Positions 27,517 through 36,163 of a stretch of 64,000 nucleotides of DNA are shown piece after piece. A program made the position numbers and the translations under genes. The stretch covers positions 3,056,501-3,120,500 of the forward strand of contig NZ_AP028156.1 in the NCBI RefSeq assembly GCF_033096465.1, in the 5' to 3' direction. Position 1 is the first letter of the stretch. The number at the start of each line of letters is the position of its first letter. Origin of the DNA: Blautia luti (GTDB lineage: Bacteria > Bacillota > Clostridia > Lachnospirales > Lachnospiraceae). Under the pieces are notes generated by a model that was not told where the DNA came from, ran no database searches, and saw only the letters and a program-made list of their open reading frames with translations.

Positions 27517-28305
27517 TTATTTTTTGACAATGATAACCTGGCTTGCATCTGCATAAGTATCTGTAAAGTCAACGCTTGATTTACGGTCTTCTGTTACAGT
27601 CATACCTGCTGCGCCGAAATCTGCTTTACCGGACTGTACTGCCGGAAGGATGGAGTCGAACTCCATATCTTCGATCTTCAATTCATATCCAAGTTTGTCA
27701 CAGATCGCCTGGGCGATATCTGCGTCGATACCTACGATATCATCACCTTCATGATATTCGTATGGCTCGAATTCAGCGTTAGTAGCCATTACCAGTGTTC
27801 CGTTAGAACGGTCAACATCTTTCGGAGACTCATATGGAGTCTTGCCTGCATCTTCACCAATATAGTTGCTCATGATGCTGTCAACGGTTCCGTCATCTTT
27901 CAGTTCTTTCAGAGCTCCGTTGATCTTATCAAGAAGTTCGTCATTGCCTTTCTTTAAGCAGATTGCGTATTCTTCCTGCTCGAATGGCTCATCCAGGATC
28001 TTAAGGTCATCGTTGTTCTCAACGAATTTCTGCGCCGGCTGTGAATCGATGATCACGCAGTCGATCTGGCCTGCTTTTAATGCCTGAACAGCTTCGCTTC
28101 CTTTATTATAACGTTCTACTGTAGAGCCATCTTTCTCATAATCAGATGCATCAAGGTCACCTGTTGTACCAAGCTGAACACCGATCGTTGCTCCAGCAAG
28201 GTCATCTTTAGATTCAACTTTCTGAGCTGCGGATACGCTTCCTGCCATGGAAACTACCATAACTGCACTGATTGCAAGGGCTGCAAATCTTTTCTGATCT
28301 TTCAT
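27517..28305 (-). CDS. Amino acid ABC transporter, substrate-binding protein
   Basis: This extracytoplasmic solute-binding protein (family 3) delivers a polar amino acid to the permease. The 262 residues begin with a signal peptide (MKDQKRFAALAISAVMVVSM, then AGSVSA) and two lobes follow, ending YADASQVIIVKK. The AGGAGG site puts the start at 28305 although the frame is open far upstream. The signal peptide contains no cysteine, so the usual lipobox of Gram-positive binding proteins is missing and a signal peptidase I site after SVSA is likely. How it stays near the membrane is not evident. Confidence 0.92.
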   Translation of the reverse strand: MKDQKRFAALAISAVMVVSMAGSVSAAQKVESKDDLAGATIGVQLGTTGDLDASDYEKDGSTVERYNKGSEAVQALKAGQIDCVIIDSQPAQKFVENNDDLKILDEPFEQEEYAICLKKGNDELLDKINGALKELKDDGTVDSIMSNYIGEDAGKTPYESPKDVDRSNGTLVMATNAEFEPYEYHEGDDIVGIDADIAQAICDKLGYELKIEDMEFDSILPAVQSGKADFGAAGMTVTEDRKSSVDFTDTYADASQVIIVKK

Positions 28306-28332
28306 CTTTCTTCCTCCTCGCATCCGAAAGTA

Positions 28333-28440
28333 TAGATACCGCTGCCATCTTTCCCTCTTGCAGGGACCGCAGCGTATAATTATGCGTTTCGGCTGTATAT
28401 TTTTTGTTTTTAATTTTAACATACTTTCTATAAAATGCAA
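28333..28440 (-). promoter_or_regulatory. Promoter and leader hairpin of the ABC binding-protein operon
   Basis: On the minus strand TTGCAT (28435-28440), a 16-bp spacer and TAAAAT (28413-28418) make a promoter. The leader folds as CGCTGC/GCAGCG enclosing TCCCT/AGGGA (about 28339-28375), between promoter and ribosome site. No known riboswitch class was recognised. Confidence 0.5.
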
Positions 28441-28602
28441 GGTAAAACTTGAATGACAGAAGTATTTTCCATATAATGTATAATATGATTTCGTTAAAAA
28501 CACTAAGTTTTTCACTTTTTCATAACATTTTTCCTTTATAGTAACAGATATTGGAAAACTAAGAGGCGTATAAATATAATAACCAATAAGGAGGATTTGC
28601 TG

Positions 28603-29454
28603 ATGAAATTCACGAAAATGCATGGTATCGGAAACGATTATGTATATGTAAACTGTTTTAAGGAGACTGTAGAGAACCCCTCTGCTGTGGCCAGATATGT
28701 CAGTGACCGTCACTTCGGGATCGGTTCTGATGGTCTGATTCTGATCAAGCCGTCTGATGTGGCAGACTGCGAGATGGATATGTACAATCTGGACGGTTCC
28801 CAGGGTGCCATGTGCGGAAACGGGATCCGCTGTGTTGCCAAATATGCCTATGACTACGGCATCGTAAATAAGAAACATATCTCCGTGGCAACCAGAAGCG
28901 GGATCAAATATCTCGATCTCACTGTAAAGGACGGCAAAGTTTCCCTGGTGAAAGTAAACATGGGTTCCCCGATCCTCACTGCCAGACAGATCCCTGTAGT
29001 CTCTGAGAAAGAACAGGTGATCAATGAGCCTCTTTCCGTAAACGGAGAGACCTATTATATCACTGCTGTTTCCATGGGAAATCCTCACGCCATCGTTTAC
29101 ATGGCAGACGTGGATCATCTGGATATCGAGAAGATCGGACCTTCTTTCGAAAACCATGTGGCATTTCCTGACCGTGTAAATACAGAATTTGTTCAGGTGA
29201 TCGATGATCATACCCTGAAGATGCGTGTGTGGGAAAGAGGTTCCGGCGAGACACTTGCCTGCGGTACCGGTGCCTGTGCAGTAGCTGTTGCTTCTATTTT
29301 AAATGGTCACGTGGACGACAGCCAGCCGGTAACTGTGAAGCTTCTCGGCGGAGATCTGGAGATTTTCTGGGATCGCCAGGAGAATCTCGTCTACATGACA
29401 GGCCCGGCCACTACAGTCTTCGACGGAGAGATCGACGTCAGCTTCCTGAAATAA
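28603..29454 (+). CDS. dapF: Diaminopimelate epimerase
   Basis: DapF converts LL- to meso-diaminopimelate for lysine and peptidoglycan synthesis. The 283-residue protein has both catalytic cysteines in conserved settings, MCGNGIRC and ACGTGAC, and the start [22 protein letters not shown] lies 7 nt before the ATG at 28603; in-frame TTG and CTG codons just upstream are not needed. It complements the DAP-type MurE in this window. Confidence 0.97.
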   Translation: MKFTKMHGIGNDYVYVNCFKETVENPSAVARYVSDRHFGIGSDGLILIKPSDVADCEMDMYNLDGSQGAMCGNGIRCVAKYAYDYGIVNKKHISVATRSGIKYLDLTVKDGKVSLVKVNMGSPILTARQIPVVSEKEQVINEPLSVNGETYYITAVSMGNPHAIVYMADVDHLDIEKIGPSFENHVAFPDRVNTEFVQVIDDHTLKMRVWERGSGETLACGTGACAVAVASILNGHVDDSQPVTVKLLGGDLEIFWDRQENLVYMTGPATTVFDGEIDVSFLK

Positions 29455-29476
29455 AAACTCTTTACATATCAAAAAC

Positions 29477-29530
29477 AAAAGGGATATCTGCCATCCTCTC
29501 ATGACACATATCCCTTTTTCTATTCTGACT
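29477..29530. terminator. Terminator between dapF and azlD
   Basis: AAAAGGGATAT (29477-29487) pairs with ATATCCCTTTTT (29518-29529) across a 30-nt loop. T-runs on both strands suit these convergent genes. Confidence 0.8.
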
Positions 29531-29558
29531 CTCTCGGAATTTCTCTGATTATCCACAT

Positions 29559-29882
29559 CTACATGGCAAATTCCAGTATTCTTTCCACAATAAATACCGC
29601 AGCACATGCGAATAACGCAACAGTGAGAAGGCTCTTCTCCTTATACGCAGCGATCAGTGCCACAATAAATCCAACAGCCGCCGAAATCACACTGTCTGTA
29701 GCAAAAAGGATTGCCGGGAATGTCATGGCTGCCAGGCACGCATACGGCACATAATACAGAAATGATTTGATAAACGGGCTGGTGATCTCTTTTCTGGATA
29801 GTGCCAGAGGAAGCATACGGATCAGATAAGTCACTCCCGCCATTACCAGAATATAGATATAAATATTATGACTCATGAACAT
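29559..29882 (-). CDS. azlD: Branched-chain amino acid exporter small subunit AzlD
   Basis: The 107-residue membrane protein with about four helices belongs to the AzlD/BrnE family, the small partner of AzlC in branched-chain amino acid export. LIRMLPLALSRK near the N-terminus is typical. It overlaps the azlC end by 17 nt. GAGGAGG supports either the ATG at 29882 or at 29876. Confidence 0.9.
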   Translation of the reverse strand: MFMSHNIYIYILVMAGVTYLIRMLPLALSRKEITSPFIKSFLYYVPYACLAAMTFPAILFATDSVISAAVGFIVALIAAYKEKSLLTVALFACAAVFIVERILEFAM

Positions 29883-30588
29883 TCTCCTCCTCTTTCTCTT
29901 CTATCGGGCAGAAATAGGCTGCTGCTCCTGCTACGATCAATGTTGTGATAATGATCACGAAACCTGAGGAAACTTTTGACAGCAAAGGAACCACTTTAAA
30001 CAGGGTACTGATTGCCATCGCAGCCACAACCACTGCCAGCACTGCCTTATTCTGCTTCGCAGGTGGAATAATGATGGCCAGAAACATTCCATAAATCGCC
30101 ACACTCAACGCGCTCATCATGAAATCCGGAAGCAGATTTCCGGAGATTGCTCCTGCCAGGGTTCCAAGTACCCATCCCGGGATGGCCACACACATGGCTC
30201 CATAGTTATAAAATGCACTCACCTTGCCCGGCTGGCTGGCACTGATTCCGAAGATCTCATCTGTCACGCCAAATGCTGCAATATAACGGTGCACCAGTGA
30301 TTCGTCCCGCCTGAATTTCTGCGCCAGGGAAAATGACATCAGACAGTAGCGAAGATTGATGATCAGCTGGGTCAGCGCCATTTCCCAGTATGAACCGCTC
30401 ATCACCATGATCTCAAGACCTGCAAACTGTCCCGCTGATGTTACATTGGTCAGTGAGATCAGAACTGCCTGCCAGATACTTAATCCGTCTGCCACCGCCA
30501 TCATACCAAATGTAAACGATACGGCGAAATACCCCAGTCCAATAGGTACGCCGTCTCTTAAACCTTTCCTGAAGCTCTCTCTTTTCAT
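29866..30588 (-). CDS. azlC: Branched-chain amino acid exporter large subunit AzlC
   Basis: The 240-residue membrane protein of the AzlC/BrnF family forms an exporter of leucine, isoleucine, valine or analogues with AzlD. Family features include the N-terminal GLRDGVPIGLGYFAVSFTFG and the GVTDEIFG segment in the middle. The stop overlaps azlD, so the two are coupled. No Lrp-type regulator lies beside it. Confidence 0.92.
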   Translation of the reverse strand: MKRESFRKGLRDGVPIGLGYFAVSFTFGMMAVADGLSIWQAVLISLTNVTSAGQFAGLEIMVMSGSYWEMALTQLIINLRYCLMSFSLAQKFRRDESLVHRYIAAFGVTDEIFGISASQPGKVSAFYNYGAMCVAIPGWVLGTLAGAISGNLLPDFMMSALSVAIYGMFLAIIIPPAKQNKAVLAVVVAAMAISTLFKVVPLLSKVSSGFVIIITTLIVAGAAAYFCPIEEKEEENVHES

Positions 30589-30636
30589 AAAGCTTCTCCT
30601 CCTGTTGTGCTTTATATATAAGATCTACACAGATAA

Positions 30637-30664
30637 CCCGGAGGACACTTCTTCGGCCTCCGGG
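30637..30664 (-). terminator. Probable terminator after the SGNH-like gene
   Basis: CCCGGAGG (30637-30644) and CCTCCGGG (30657-30664) form an 8-bp GC-rich stem 11 nt past the stop. The tail on the minus strand is only TTATCTG, so efficiency may be modest. Confidence 0.5.
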
Positions 30665-30674
30665 CTGCATATAC

Positions 30675-31649
30675 TTATGATTTTTTCAGATTTTTCATTA
30701 CCAGGGAATAGATCCTTTTATAGGTTTTCATTGAATAATGAAGTCCGTCATCCAGTCCTCCCCTGAATTCATTATGGGTGGTATAGCCGAATTTCATCAG
30801 ATACGAATAGGTATCGATCCACGTGTACCTGTCTCCCAGGCCTTTTTGCAGGGCTTCATTGAATCCCCTGACTTCAGATTCTTTCCGGGTGTGCTTCATG
30901 GCTGTATTAACCGGATTTACTGACATATAAAACAGTTTACAGTTAAAACCGGACAACTGCTTCGCCAGATTCTTCATGTATGTAATATATTCGGATGCTT
31001 TTTTCTGATAATCAAACTCCGTGCCTCTTCTGTGAATAAGATCATTTACTCCCAGGTTGAAGACAACTGCTGTCGCTCCTTCTTCTGCTTCTGCCGCTTT
31101 CAGCGCCTTCGTCAGAGATTCTTCCGCAGTCTCTTTCATCCATGCCAGTCCCTGTCTACCTTTACAGATAAAGCTGACTTTATCACTGACACTGTTCTGG
31201 TACTGACCGATCAGAGTCTGTCCCATCATTACTGTACGTGAATCCCCTACGAAAATAATTCTGGAATATTGATCCAGATTCGCCGCCAGATTCTTCACAT
31301 TGATATCCGGTTCCTGACTCCAACGGTATCTTACCGGATACAGATGCATATTTCTGGTAACCTTGATGGTCTCATATGCCTGATACTGTGGGTTTCTGGT
31401 CTGTCCCCTCTTCGTGGACCAGCCCAGGAATGTGTAATCAGAACCATTTCTGTCCGATGGAAGAGTGACAGTTCCTGCTACAGATGCCTTCTTTACCATC
31501 CTTCCCCCGGAAGCTTCCAGAGTTACTGTCATTGTTTTACTTCTTACGACCTGAAGCTGCGCCTGTACTTTTCCCTGGGATATCACCGGATTCCCTGTAC
31601 ATATCAGAACTCCTGCCAGAATACCACATAATATTTTCCTGATCTTCAT
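30675..31649 (-). CDS. Secreted SGNH/GDSL-like hydrolase with N-terminal repeat domain
   Basis: The 324-residue exported protein has a signal peptide (MKIRKILCGILAGVLICTG), a beta-type domain of about 70 residues resembling InlB B-repeats (ending YTFLGWSTKRG), then an SGNH fold from about 120. The nucleophile block reads FVGDSRTVMMG, the glycine/Asn blocks are visible (FNLGVNDL) and a late Asp-x-x-His-type block is DDGLHY. Such proteins act as esterases or deacetylases on surface glycans; the substrate is unknown. An AGGAGA site supports the ATG at 31649. Confidence 0.75.
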   Translation of the reverse strand: MKIRKILCGILAGVLICTGNPVISQGKVQAQLQVVRSKTMTVTLEASGGRMVKKASVAGTVTLPSDRNGSDYTFLGWSTKRGQTRNPQYQAYETIKVTRNMHLYPVRYRWSQEPDINVKNLAANLDQYSRIIFVGDSRTVMMGQTLIGQYQNSVSDKVSFICKGRQGLAWMKETAEESLTKALKAAEAEEGATAVVFNLGVNDLIHRRGTEFDYQKKASEYITYMKNLAKQLSGFNCKLFYMSVNPVNTAMKHTRKESEVRGFNEALQKGLGDRYTWIDTYSYLMKFGYTTHNEFRGGLDDGLHYSMKTYKRIYSLVMKNLKKS

Positions 31650-31677
31650 TTTTTCTCCTGTTATCATTACTGTTCTC

Positions 31678-31726
31678 AGTAAACAAAATATGCTGCAAAA
31701 TTCATTCTTACAATTTTACAGCATAT
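31678..31726 (-). terminator. Terminator after the Fur-family gene
   Basis: ATATGCTGCAAAATT (31688-31702) pairs with AATTTTACAGCATAT (31712-31726), followed on the minus strand by TTTTGTTT. It ends the permease and Fur transcript. Confidence 0.75.
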
Positions 31727-31767
31727 CTGTATTTCCGTCAAGAGAAGCCTGTTTTCCCATGCCACCG

Positions 31768-32190
31768 TCACTTCTCTTCCAGGCGGTTTTTACACTCTTT
31801 GCACACTCCATACAGAATAGAATTCTTACACTGCAAGGTAAATCCATGACTCTCTTCAATATGATGTGAAATCTCTTCCATGAAATGACACTCCAGATGA
31901 ATGATCTTGCCGCATTTCACACATTTCAGATGCAGATGCTGCTCACAGCCCCGTCCAGGCTCTACATACTGGTAAGCCGCCTGGCATCCCTTTTCTGCTA
32001 CATATTTGATCACAGTGCCTTCCTTCGCCAGCTTATCCAGATAGCGGTAAATGGTTGTAATATTTACTTCACTGTCGTGTTCTTTTAAGTATTCGTCCAC
32101 ATCTGCGGCTGTTACCGTGTGGTCGTTGCTGTTCTTCAGATATTCAAGTATTTTCCTGCGGCTTGCTGTCGCATAACTGCTTCCCGCCAT
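31768..32190 (-). CDS. Fur-family metal-responsive regulator
   Basis: The 140-residue repressor has the Fur winged helix (NITTIYRYLDKLAKEGTV) and a C-terminal metal domain with HLHLKCVKCGKIIHLECHFMEE and a closing CKEC. The paired CxxC motifs give the structural zinc site; histidines plus ECH form the sensor site. Whether it senses zinc, iron or manganese cannot be read off. It lies 8 nt downstream of an ArsP_2-like permease, so it probably controls that operon through the repeats at 33086-33139. Confidence 0.9.
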   Translation of the reverse strand: MAGSSYATASRRKILEYLKNSNDHTVTAADVDEYLKEHDSEVNITTIYRYLDKLAKEGTVIKYVAEKGCQAAYQYVEPGRGCEQHLHLKCVKCGKIIHLECHFMEEISHHIEESHGFTLQCKNSILYGVCKECKNRLEEK

Positions 32191-32198
32191 AATTCCTC

Positions 32199-33053
32199 CT
32201 AAAATACGATTCCAGATAATTCAATCACGATCCCCCAGAATACCCCAAGTCCATACAGAGTCCCGATAATCTTCAGATTCTGTGCCCTGTCATGGTTCAG
32301 ACGGAACAGGATCAGAAGTCCTACTCCCGCATTTACCAGAAGTCCTGCCATCATGGCACCTGCTCCGATAATGTGATCCAGGTATAGCTGAGTGATCACT
32401 ACAGAAGAAGCACAGTTGGGGATCAGTCCTACAAGGGCTGCGATCAGTTCACCTACTACCGGTGCCCCTGTGAAAAGTCCTGCCAATGTCTCTTCTCCCA
32501 CTAATCCAATGATAATATTTAAAGCCAGAGAAATCAAGAAAATATATACAAAAACATGCAAAGTATGAGACAGTGCCGAGGAAATCAGTCCATGTTCACA
32601 GTTACAGCGTTCCTCCTCGCAGATCTCATGGATGTCCATGTCTTTCTCCTGCTTCTTCAAAATATGCGTATACACATACTCCACAATAAGTCCTGATAAT
32701 ATTCCGATGGCAGCTTTACATGCCAGAATCTTGATGATCGTAGCTGCAGGAACCGCATTGGAGATCATGATCGGGAACATCTCATCCGAAGTAGAAAGAT
32801 AAACCGCGATCAGTGTTCCCACTGTAATCACTCTCCCTGTGAAAAGGCTCGAAGCTGCAGCCGAGAAACCACACTGTGGGATCATCCCCAGAAGTCCGCC
32901 CCAGACAGGTCCCAGTTTTCCTGCTGTACGGATCCTGTTTCGGGCAGCAGAACCGGTCTTGTGTTCCAGCCACTCCATAAATAAATACGTAAGAAAAAGA
33001 AACGGCAGCAGCTTCACACTGTCAATTACTGAATCCAAAATAATATCTGTCAT
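32199..33053 (-). CDS. Putative 10-TM metal/arsenical permease (ArsP_2 type)
   Basis: The 284-residue membrane protein appears duplicated. Each half carries a similar loop (GMIPQCGFSAAAS and GLIPNCASSVVIT) within about five helices. The central cytoplasmic loop is Cys/His-rich (HEICEEERCNCEHG), a likely metal site. It resembles proteins annotated as putative arsenic efflux or manganese transporters; direction and substrate are uncertain. The frame is open 25 codons upstream, but GGGAGGG directly before the ATG at 33053 defines the start. Co-transcribed with the downstream Fur regulator. Confidence 0.75.
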   Translation of the reverse strand: MTDIILDSVIDSVKLLPFLFLTYLFMEWLEHKTGSAARNRIRTAGKLGPVWGGLLGMIPQCGFSAAASSLFTGRVITVGTLIAVYLSTSDEMFPIMISNAVPAATIIKILACKAAIGILSGLIVEYVYTHILKKQEKDMDIHEICEEERCNCEHGLISSALSHTLHVFVYIFLISLALNIIIGLVGEETLAGLFTGAPVVGELIAALVGLIPNCASSVVITQLYLDHIIGAGAMMAGLLVNAGVGLLILFRLNHDRAQNLKIIGTLYGLGVFWGIVIELSGIVF

Positions 33054-33085
33054 ATGACCCTCCCTGTATTTCCAGACAATCTGCA

Positions 33086-33173
33086 TATTTGCAACCTGTT
33101 CGTATTTGCAATTCATTTGTATTTGCAACTTATTTGCATTTTTGTATTATATCTCATTTTTCCGATTTGTCAA
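33086..33173 (-). promoter_or_regulatory. Promoter and direct-repeat operator of the permease-Fur operon
   Basis: On the minus strand TTGACA (33168-33173), a 16-bp spacer and TATAAT (33146-33151) form a consensus promoter. Just downstream the 9-mer TATTTGCAA (plus-strand reading) occurs at 33086-33094, 33103-33111 and 33120-33128, exactly 17 bp apart, with TATTTGCAT at 33131-33139. The core TTGCAA is palindromic. The array covers the start point and leader, where a bound repressor would block transcription. Confidence 0.7.
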
Positions 33174-33185
33174 GGTGTATGAAAT

Positions 33186-33234
33186 AGAAAAAAGACCCTT
33201 ATCCGAATATGGGGGAAATCCTGATAAAGGTCTT
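33186..33234 (-). terminator. Terminator after metY
   Basis: AAGACCCTTATC (33192-33203) pairs with GATAAAGGTCTT (33223-33234); a TTTTTTC tail follows on the minus strand. It isolates metY from the downstream permease promoter. Confidence 0.75.
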
Positions 33235-33294
33235 CTTATTCACGTTCTGTTGTTCATGCAATAATAAAGGAGGTATATACTATGAATTAATTAT

Positions 33295-34608
33295 TTATTC
33301 AGCTACTGCCTTGAATGCTTCGTCAAGGTCCTGAATGATGTCGTCGATGTTCTCAGTACCGATAGAAAGACGGATTGTGTTTGGTTTGATACCCTGGTCA
33401 AGAAGTTCTTCTTCTGTACACTGACTGTGTGTTGTTGTAGCTGGATGGATAACAAGAGATTTAACATCAGCTACGTTAGCAAGCAGTGAGAACAGTTCCA
33501 GGTTGTCGATGAAGTCTTTTGCTTTCTGAGCGTCACCCTTGATCTCGAATGTAAAGATAGAACCGCCGCCGTTCGGGAAATATTTCTTGTAAAGTTCCTG
33601 CTGGCTTGGATCTGTGGATACAGACGGATGATGAACTTTCTCTACCTGTGGGTGATTATTTAAGTACTGAACTACTTTCAGTGCGTTCTCTACATGACGC
33701 TCTACACGAAGAGACAGTGTCTCAAGTCCCTGAAGGAAGATGAAGGAGCTTACAGGAGAGATTGTTGCACCTGTGTCACGAAGAAGGATCGCACGGATCT
33801 TTGTAACAAATGCAGCTGGTCCGCAGGCTTTTGTGAAGCTTACTCCGTGGTAGCTTGGGTTTGGCTCTGTCAGGGATGCAAATTTACCTGATGCTTCCCA
33901 GTCGAATTTACCGCTTTCAACGATCACACCACCGATTGTTGTTCCGTGTCCACCGATGAACTTGGTTGCTGAATGTACAACGATGTCTGCGCCGTATTCG
34001 ATCGGTCTTACAAGGTAAGGTGTAGCAAATGTGTTATCTACAACAAGCGGGATCTTATGTGCGTGAGCGATCTTTGCGACAGCTTCAATATCAACTACAT
34101 CAGAGTTCGGGTTTCCAAGTGTTTCAATGTAAACAGCTTTTGTGTTGTCCTGGATTGCGTTCTCTATTTCTTCAAGGTTGAATACATCAACGAATGTTGT
34201 TGTGATTCCGTAAGCCGGAAGTGTATGCTCAAGAAGGTTTGTTGTTCCACCGTAGATGTTCTTAGCTGCTACGATGTGGTCACCCTGCTGCGCAAGATTC
34301 TCGATTGTGTATGTGATCGCTGCAGCACCGGATGCTACTGCAAGTGCTGCGGAACCACCTTCAAGTGCTGCGATTCTCTTCTCGAATACATCTTCTGTCG
34401 GGTTTGTAAGACGTCCGTAAATGTTACCTGCATCTTCAAGTCCGAAACGAGCTGCTGCGTGATCGCAGTTTCTGAATACGTAAGAAGATGTCTGGTAGAT
34501 CGGTACTGCTCTTGCATCTGTAACCGGATCCGGGCTTTCCTGTCCTACGTGAAGCTGTAATGTTTCAAATTTAAATTTTCTGTCTTTTCTTTCGATTTTT
34601 TTGCTCAT
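33295..34608 (-). CDS. metY: O-acetylhomoserine (thiol)-lyase
   Basis: This PLP enzyme makes homocysteine from O-acetylhomoserine and sulfide, entering methionine synthesis; related forms also make cysteine. The 437 residues match the Cys/Met metabolism PLP family: [15 protein letters not shown], the PLP lysine in [10 protein letters not shown], and the insert after GKFDW typical of the 430-residue sulfhydrylases rather than the shorter cystathionine enzymes. Start ATG at 34608. A leader of about 190 nt carries no SAM riboswitch or T-box that I could see. Confidence 0.93.
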   Translation of the reverse strand: MSKKIERKDRKFKFETLQLHVGQESPDPVTDARAVPIYQTSSYVFRNCDHAAARFGLEDAGNIYGRLTNPTEDVFEKRIAALEGGSAALAVASGAAAITYTIENLAQQGDHIVAAKNIYGGTTNLLEHTLPAYGITTTFVDVFNLEEIENAIQDNTKAVYIETLGNPNSDVVDIEAVAKIAHAHKIPLVVDNTFATPYLVRPIEYGADIVVHSATKFIGGHGTTIGGVIVESGKFDWEASGKFASLTEPNPSYHGVSFTKACGPAAFVTKIRAILLRDTGATISPVSSFIFLQGLETLSLRVERHVENALKVVQYLNNHPQVEKVHHPSVSTDPSQQELYKKYFPNGGGSIFTFEIKGDAQKAKDFIDNLELFSLLANVADVKSLVIHPATTTHSQCTEEELLDQGIKPNTIRLSIGTENIDDIIQDLDEAFKAVAE

Positions 34609-34800
34609 GTTTTTCCCTCATCTTTCTTCTGATATATGATAATTGGTCTTGCTTTCTATGTTTTATGTTCAGTTTATCAACATCGACACATTCGTTTTTC
34701 TTCTATACAAATTCGATTCTGGCTCTTTAATACTCTCATCTCTAAGCCTCTTCTCTTTCTACGTATTTCATATCTGTTTGATATGATTTAGCATAGTTGT

Positions 34801-34829
34801 ATATTATCACCGTATTCCTAGTATGTCAA
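34801..34829 (-). promoter_or_regulatory. metY promoter with embedded sulfur-regulator motif
   Basis: TTGACA (34824-34829), a 17-bp spacer and TAATAT (34801-34806). The spacer holds ACTAGGAATAC (34812-34822), which is repeated exactly in the promoter of the Rrf2 regulator at 37.8 kb and contains the GGAAT core known from CymR-type boxes. Confidence 0.65.
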
Positions 34830-34949
34830 TATGAAAAAGGAAGTTTTTAACAAATAATCGTTTCTTAAATTCTATAGTCTCTTATAGTTTCAAACTATAT
34901 GTTTAAAAGTACGGATGACACATCACATATTCTGCACCCATCGCAGCAA

Positions 34950-36032
34950 TTATTTAATGCAGCTCTCGATCACGCCTCCGCCTACAACGATATCTCCGTC
35001 GTACAGAACAACCGCCTGTCCTCTTGTGATGGCTCTCTGCGGTTTGTCAAAGCGTACATGAAGAACTCCGTCCTCTGTCTGCCATGCCACAGCATCCTGC
35101 TCCGGATGACGGTAACGAATCTTGGCCTTCAGTCTCATCGGTTCTTTCAGTGATTCGCAGGAGATCAGATTCACTTTCTCTGCTGTCAGTTCTGTATGGA
35201 AAAGATCCTCATTGCTGCCTAATACAACCTGATTAGTTTTCGGAGAAATATCACAGACATACAGTCTGGCTGCTGCCGGGATTCCCAGGCCGCGTCTCTG
35301 GCCAAGTGTATAGTGAATGATTCCCTTATGTCTGCCAAGAACATTTCCATTCATGTCTACGAAATCTCCAGGTTTGGATTTACGTCCTGTGTACTGCTCG
35401 ATAAACTTGGCATAATCTCCGTCCGGTACGAAACAGATATCCTGGCTGTCATGTTTTCTGGCATTGACGAATCCATTCTCCTCTGCTATCTCACGAACTT
35501 CTGTCTTGCGCAGTCCTCCAAGGGGCAGGGAAATATGCGCAAGCTGTTCCTGTGTGAGCATATAGAGCACATAACTCTGATCCTTGGTGTCATCTACTGC
35601 TTTCTTTAATAAATAGCGGCTTTTTTCCTCATCATATTCCACCCGGGCATAGTGACCGGTTACAATATAATCGTATTCCAGCTCGCGCATTCTCTGGAAC
35701 ATCTTGTCGAATTTCAGATAACGGTTGCAGTCAATACAGGGGTTGGGAGTGCAGCCATGCTCATAGGCATCCACGAAGCGGTCCATAACATCTTCTTTGA
35801 ATCTCTCAGAGAAATTGAAGACATAATATTTGATCCCCATTCTGTAGCACACGCTTCTGGCATCCTCTACATCGTCCAGGGAGCAGCAGGTTTTCTCTCT
35901 TTTAATCCCTACATCCTCATTATGAAACAGTTTCATGGTAGCACCAATGCACTGATCACCAGATTCTTTTGTAAGTAGAGCTGCCACAGAGCTGTCTACT
36001 CCGCCGCTCATTGCGATAATAGCTTTTTTCAT
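34950..36032 (-). CDS. mnmA: tRNA 2-thiouridine(34) synthase MnmA
   Basis: MnmA thiolates U34 in Lys, Glu and Gln tRNAs using sulfur relayed from a cysteine desulfurase. The 360 residues have the PP-loop SGGVDSSV, the catalytic cysteines in NPCIDCNR (about 100) and DICFVP (about 200), and the C-terminal beta-barrel. It is located among sulfur genes between cysK and metY, which suits a shared response to sulfur supply. Start ATG at 36032. Confidence 0.96.
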   Translation of the reverse strand: MKKAIIAMSGGVDSSVAALLTKESGDQCIGATMKLFHNEDVGIKREKTCCSLDDVEDARSVCYRMGIKYYVFNFSERFKEDVMDRFVDAYEHGCTPNPCIDCNRYLKFDKMFQRMRELEYDYIVTGHYARVEYDEEKSRYLLKKAVDDTKDQSYVLYMLTQEQLAHISLPLGGLRKTEVREIAEENGFVNARKHDSQDICFVPDGDYAKFIEQYTGRKSKPGDFVDMNGNVLGRHKGIIHYTLGQRRGLGIPAAARLYVCDISPKTNQVVLGSNEDLFHTELTAEKVNLISCESLKEPMRLKAKIRYRHPEQDAVAWQTEDGVLHVRFDKPQRAITRGQAVVLYDGDIVVGGGVIESCIK

Positions 36033-36103
36033 TTTTTATTCCATCCTGTCTTAAAGGTGATTGTTCTTAAATTCCCATAGCTATTCTATCACACCTAGTC
36101 AAT

Positions 36104-36132
36104 ATAAAAAAAGCCCCTTTCAGGGCTTTTTT
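36104..36132. terminator. Terminator between cysK and mnmA
   Basis: AAAAAAAGCCC, a short CTTTCA loop and GGGCTTTTTT make a compact stem with runs of T on both strands; on the minus strand it ends cysK. Confidence 0.85.
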
Positions 36133-36163
36133 ATATTTCAACCGATTACACTGGTAATCTGTT

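Noticed and set aside
28551..28580. TTGGAA-18-TATAAT promoter for dapF
   Set aside because: It would start transcription on top of the ribosome-binding site at 28588, leaving no usable leader; the true promoter is probably further upstream but I cannot place it.
28306..29211. Open frame extending the ABC binding protein far upstream
   Set aside because: It overlaps dapF on the opposite strand and lacks a ribosome site; the AGGAGG-preceded ATG at 28305 begins a proper signal peptide.
34609..34800. Long metY leader checked for a SAM riboswitch or T-box
   Set aside because: None of the conserved SAM-I core blocks or a T-box sequence was found and no terminator lies before the gene; treated as a plain leader.
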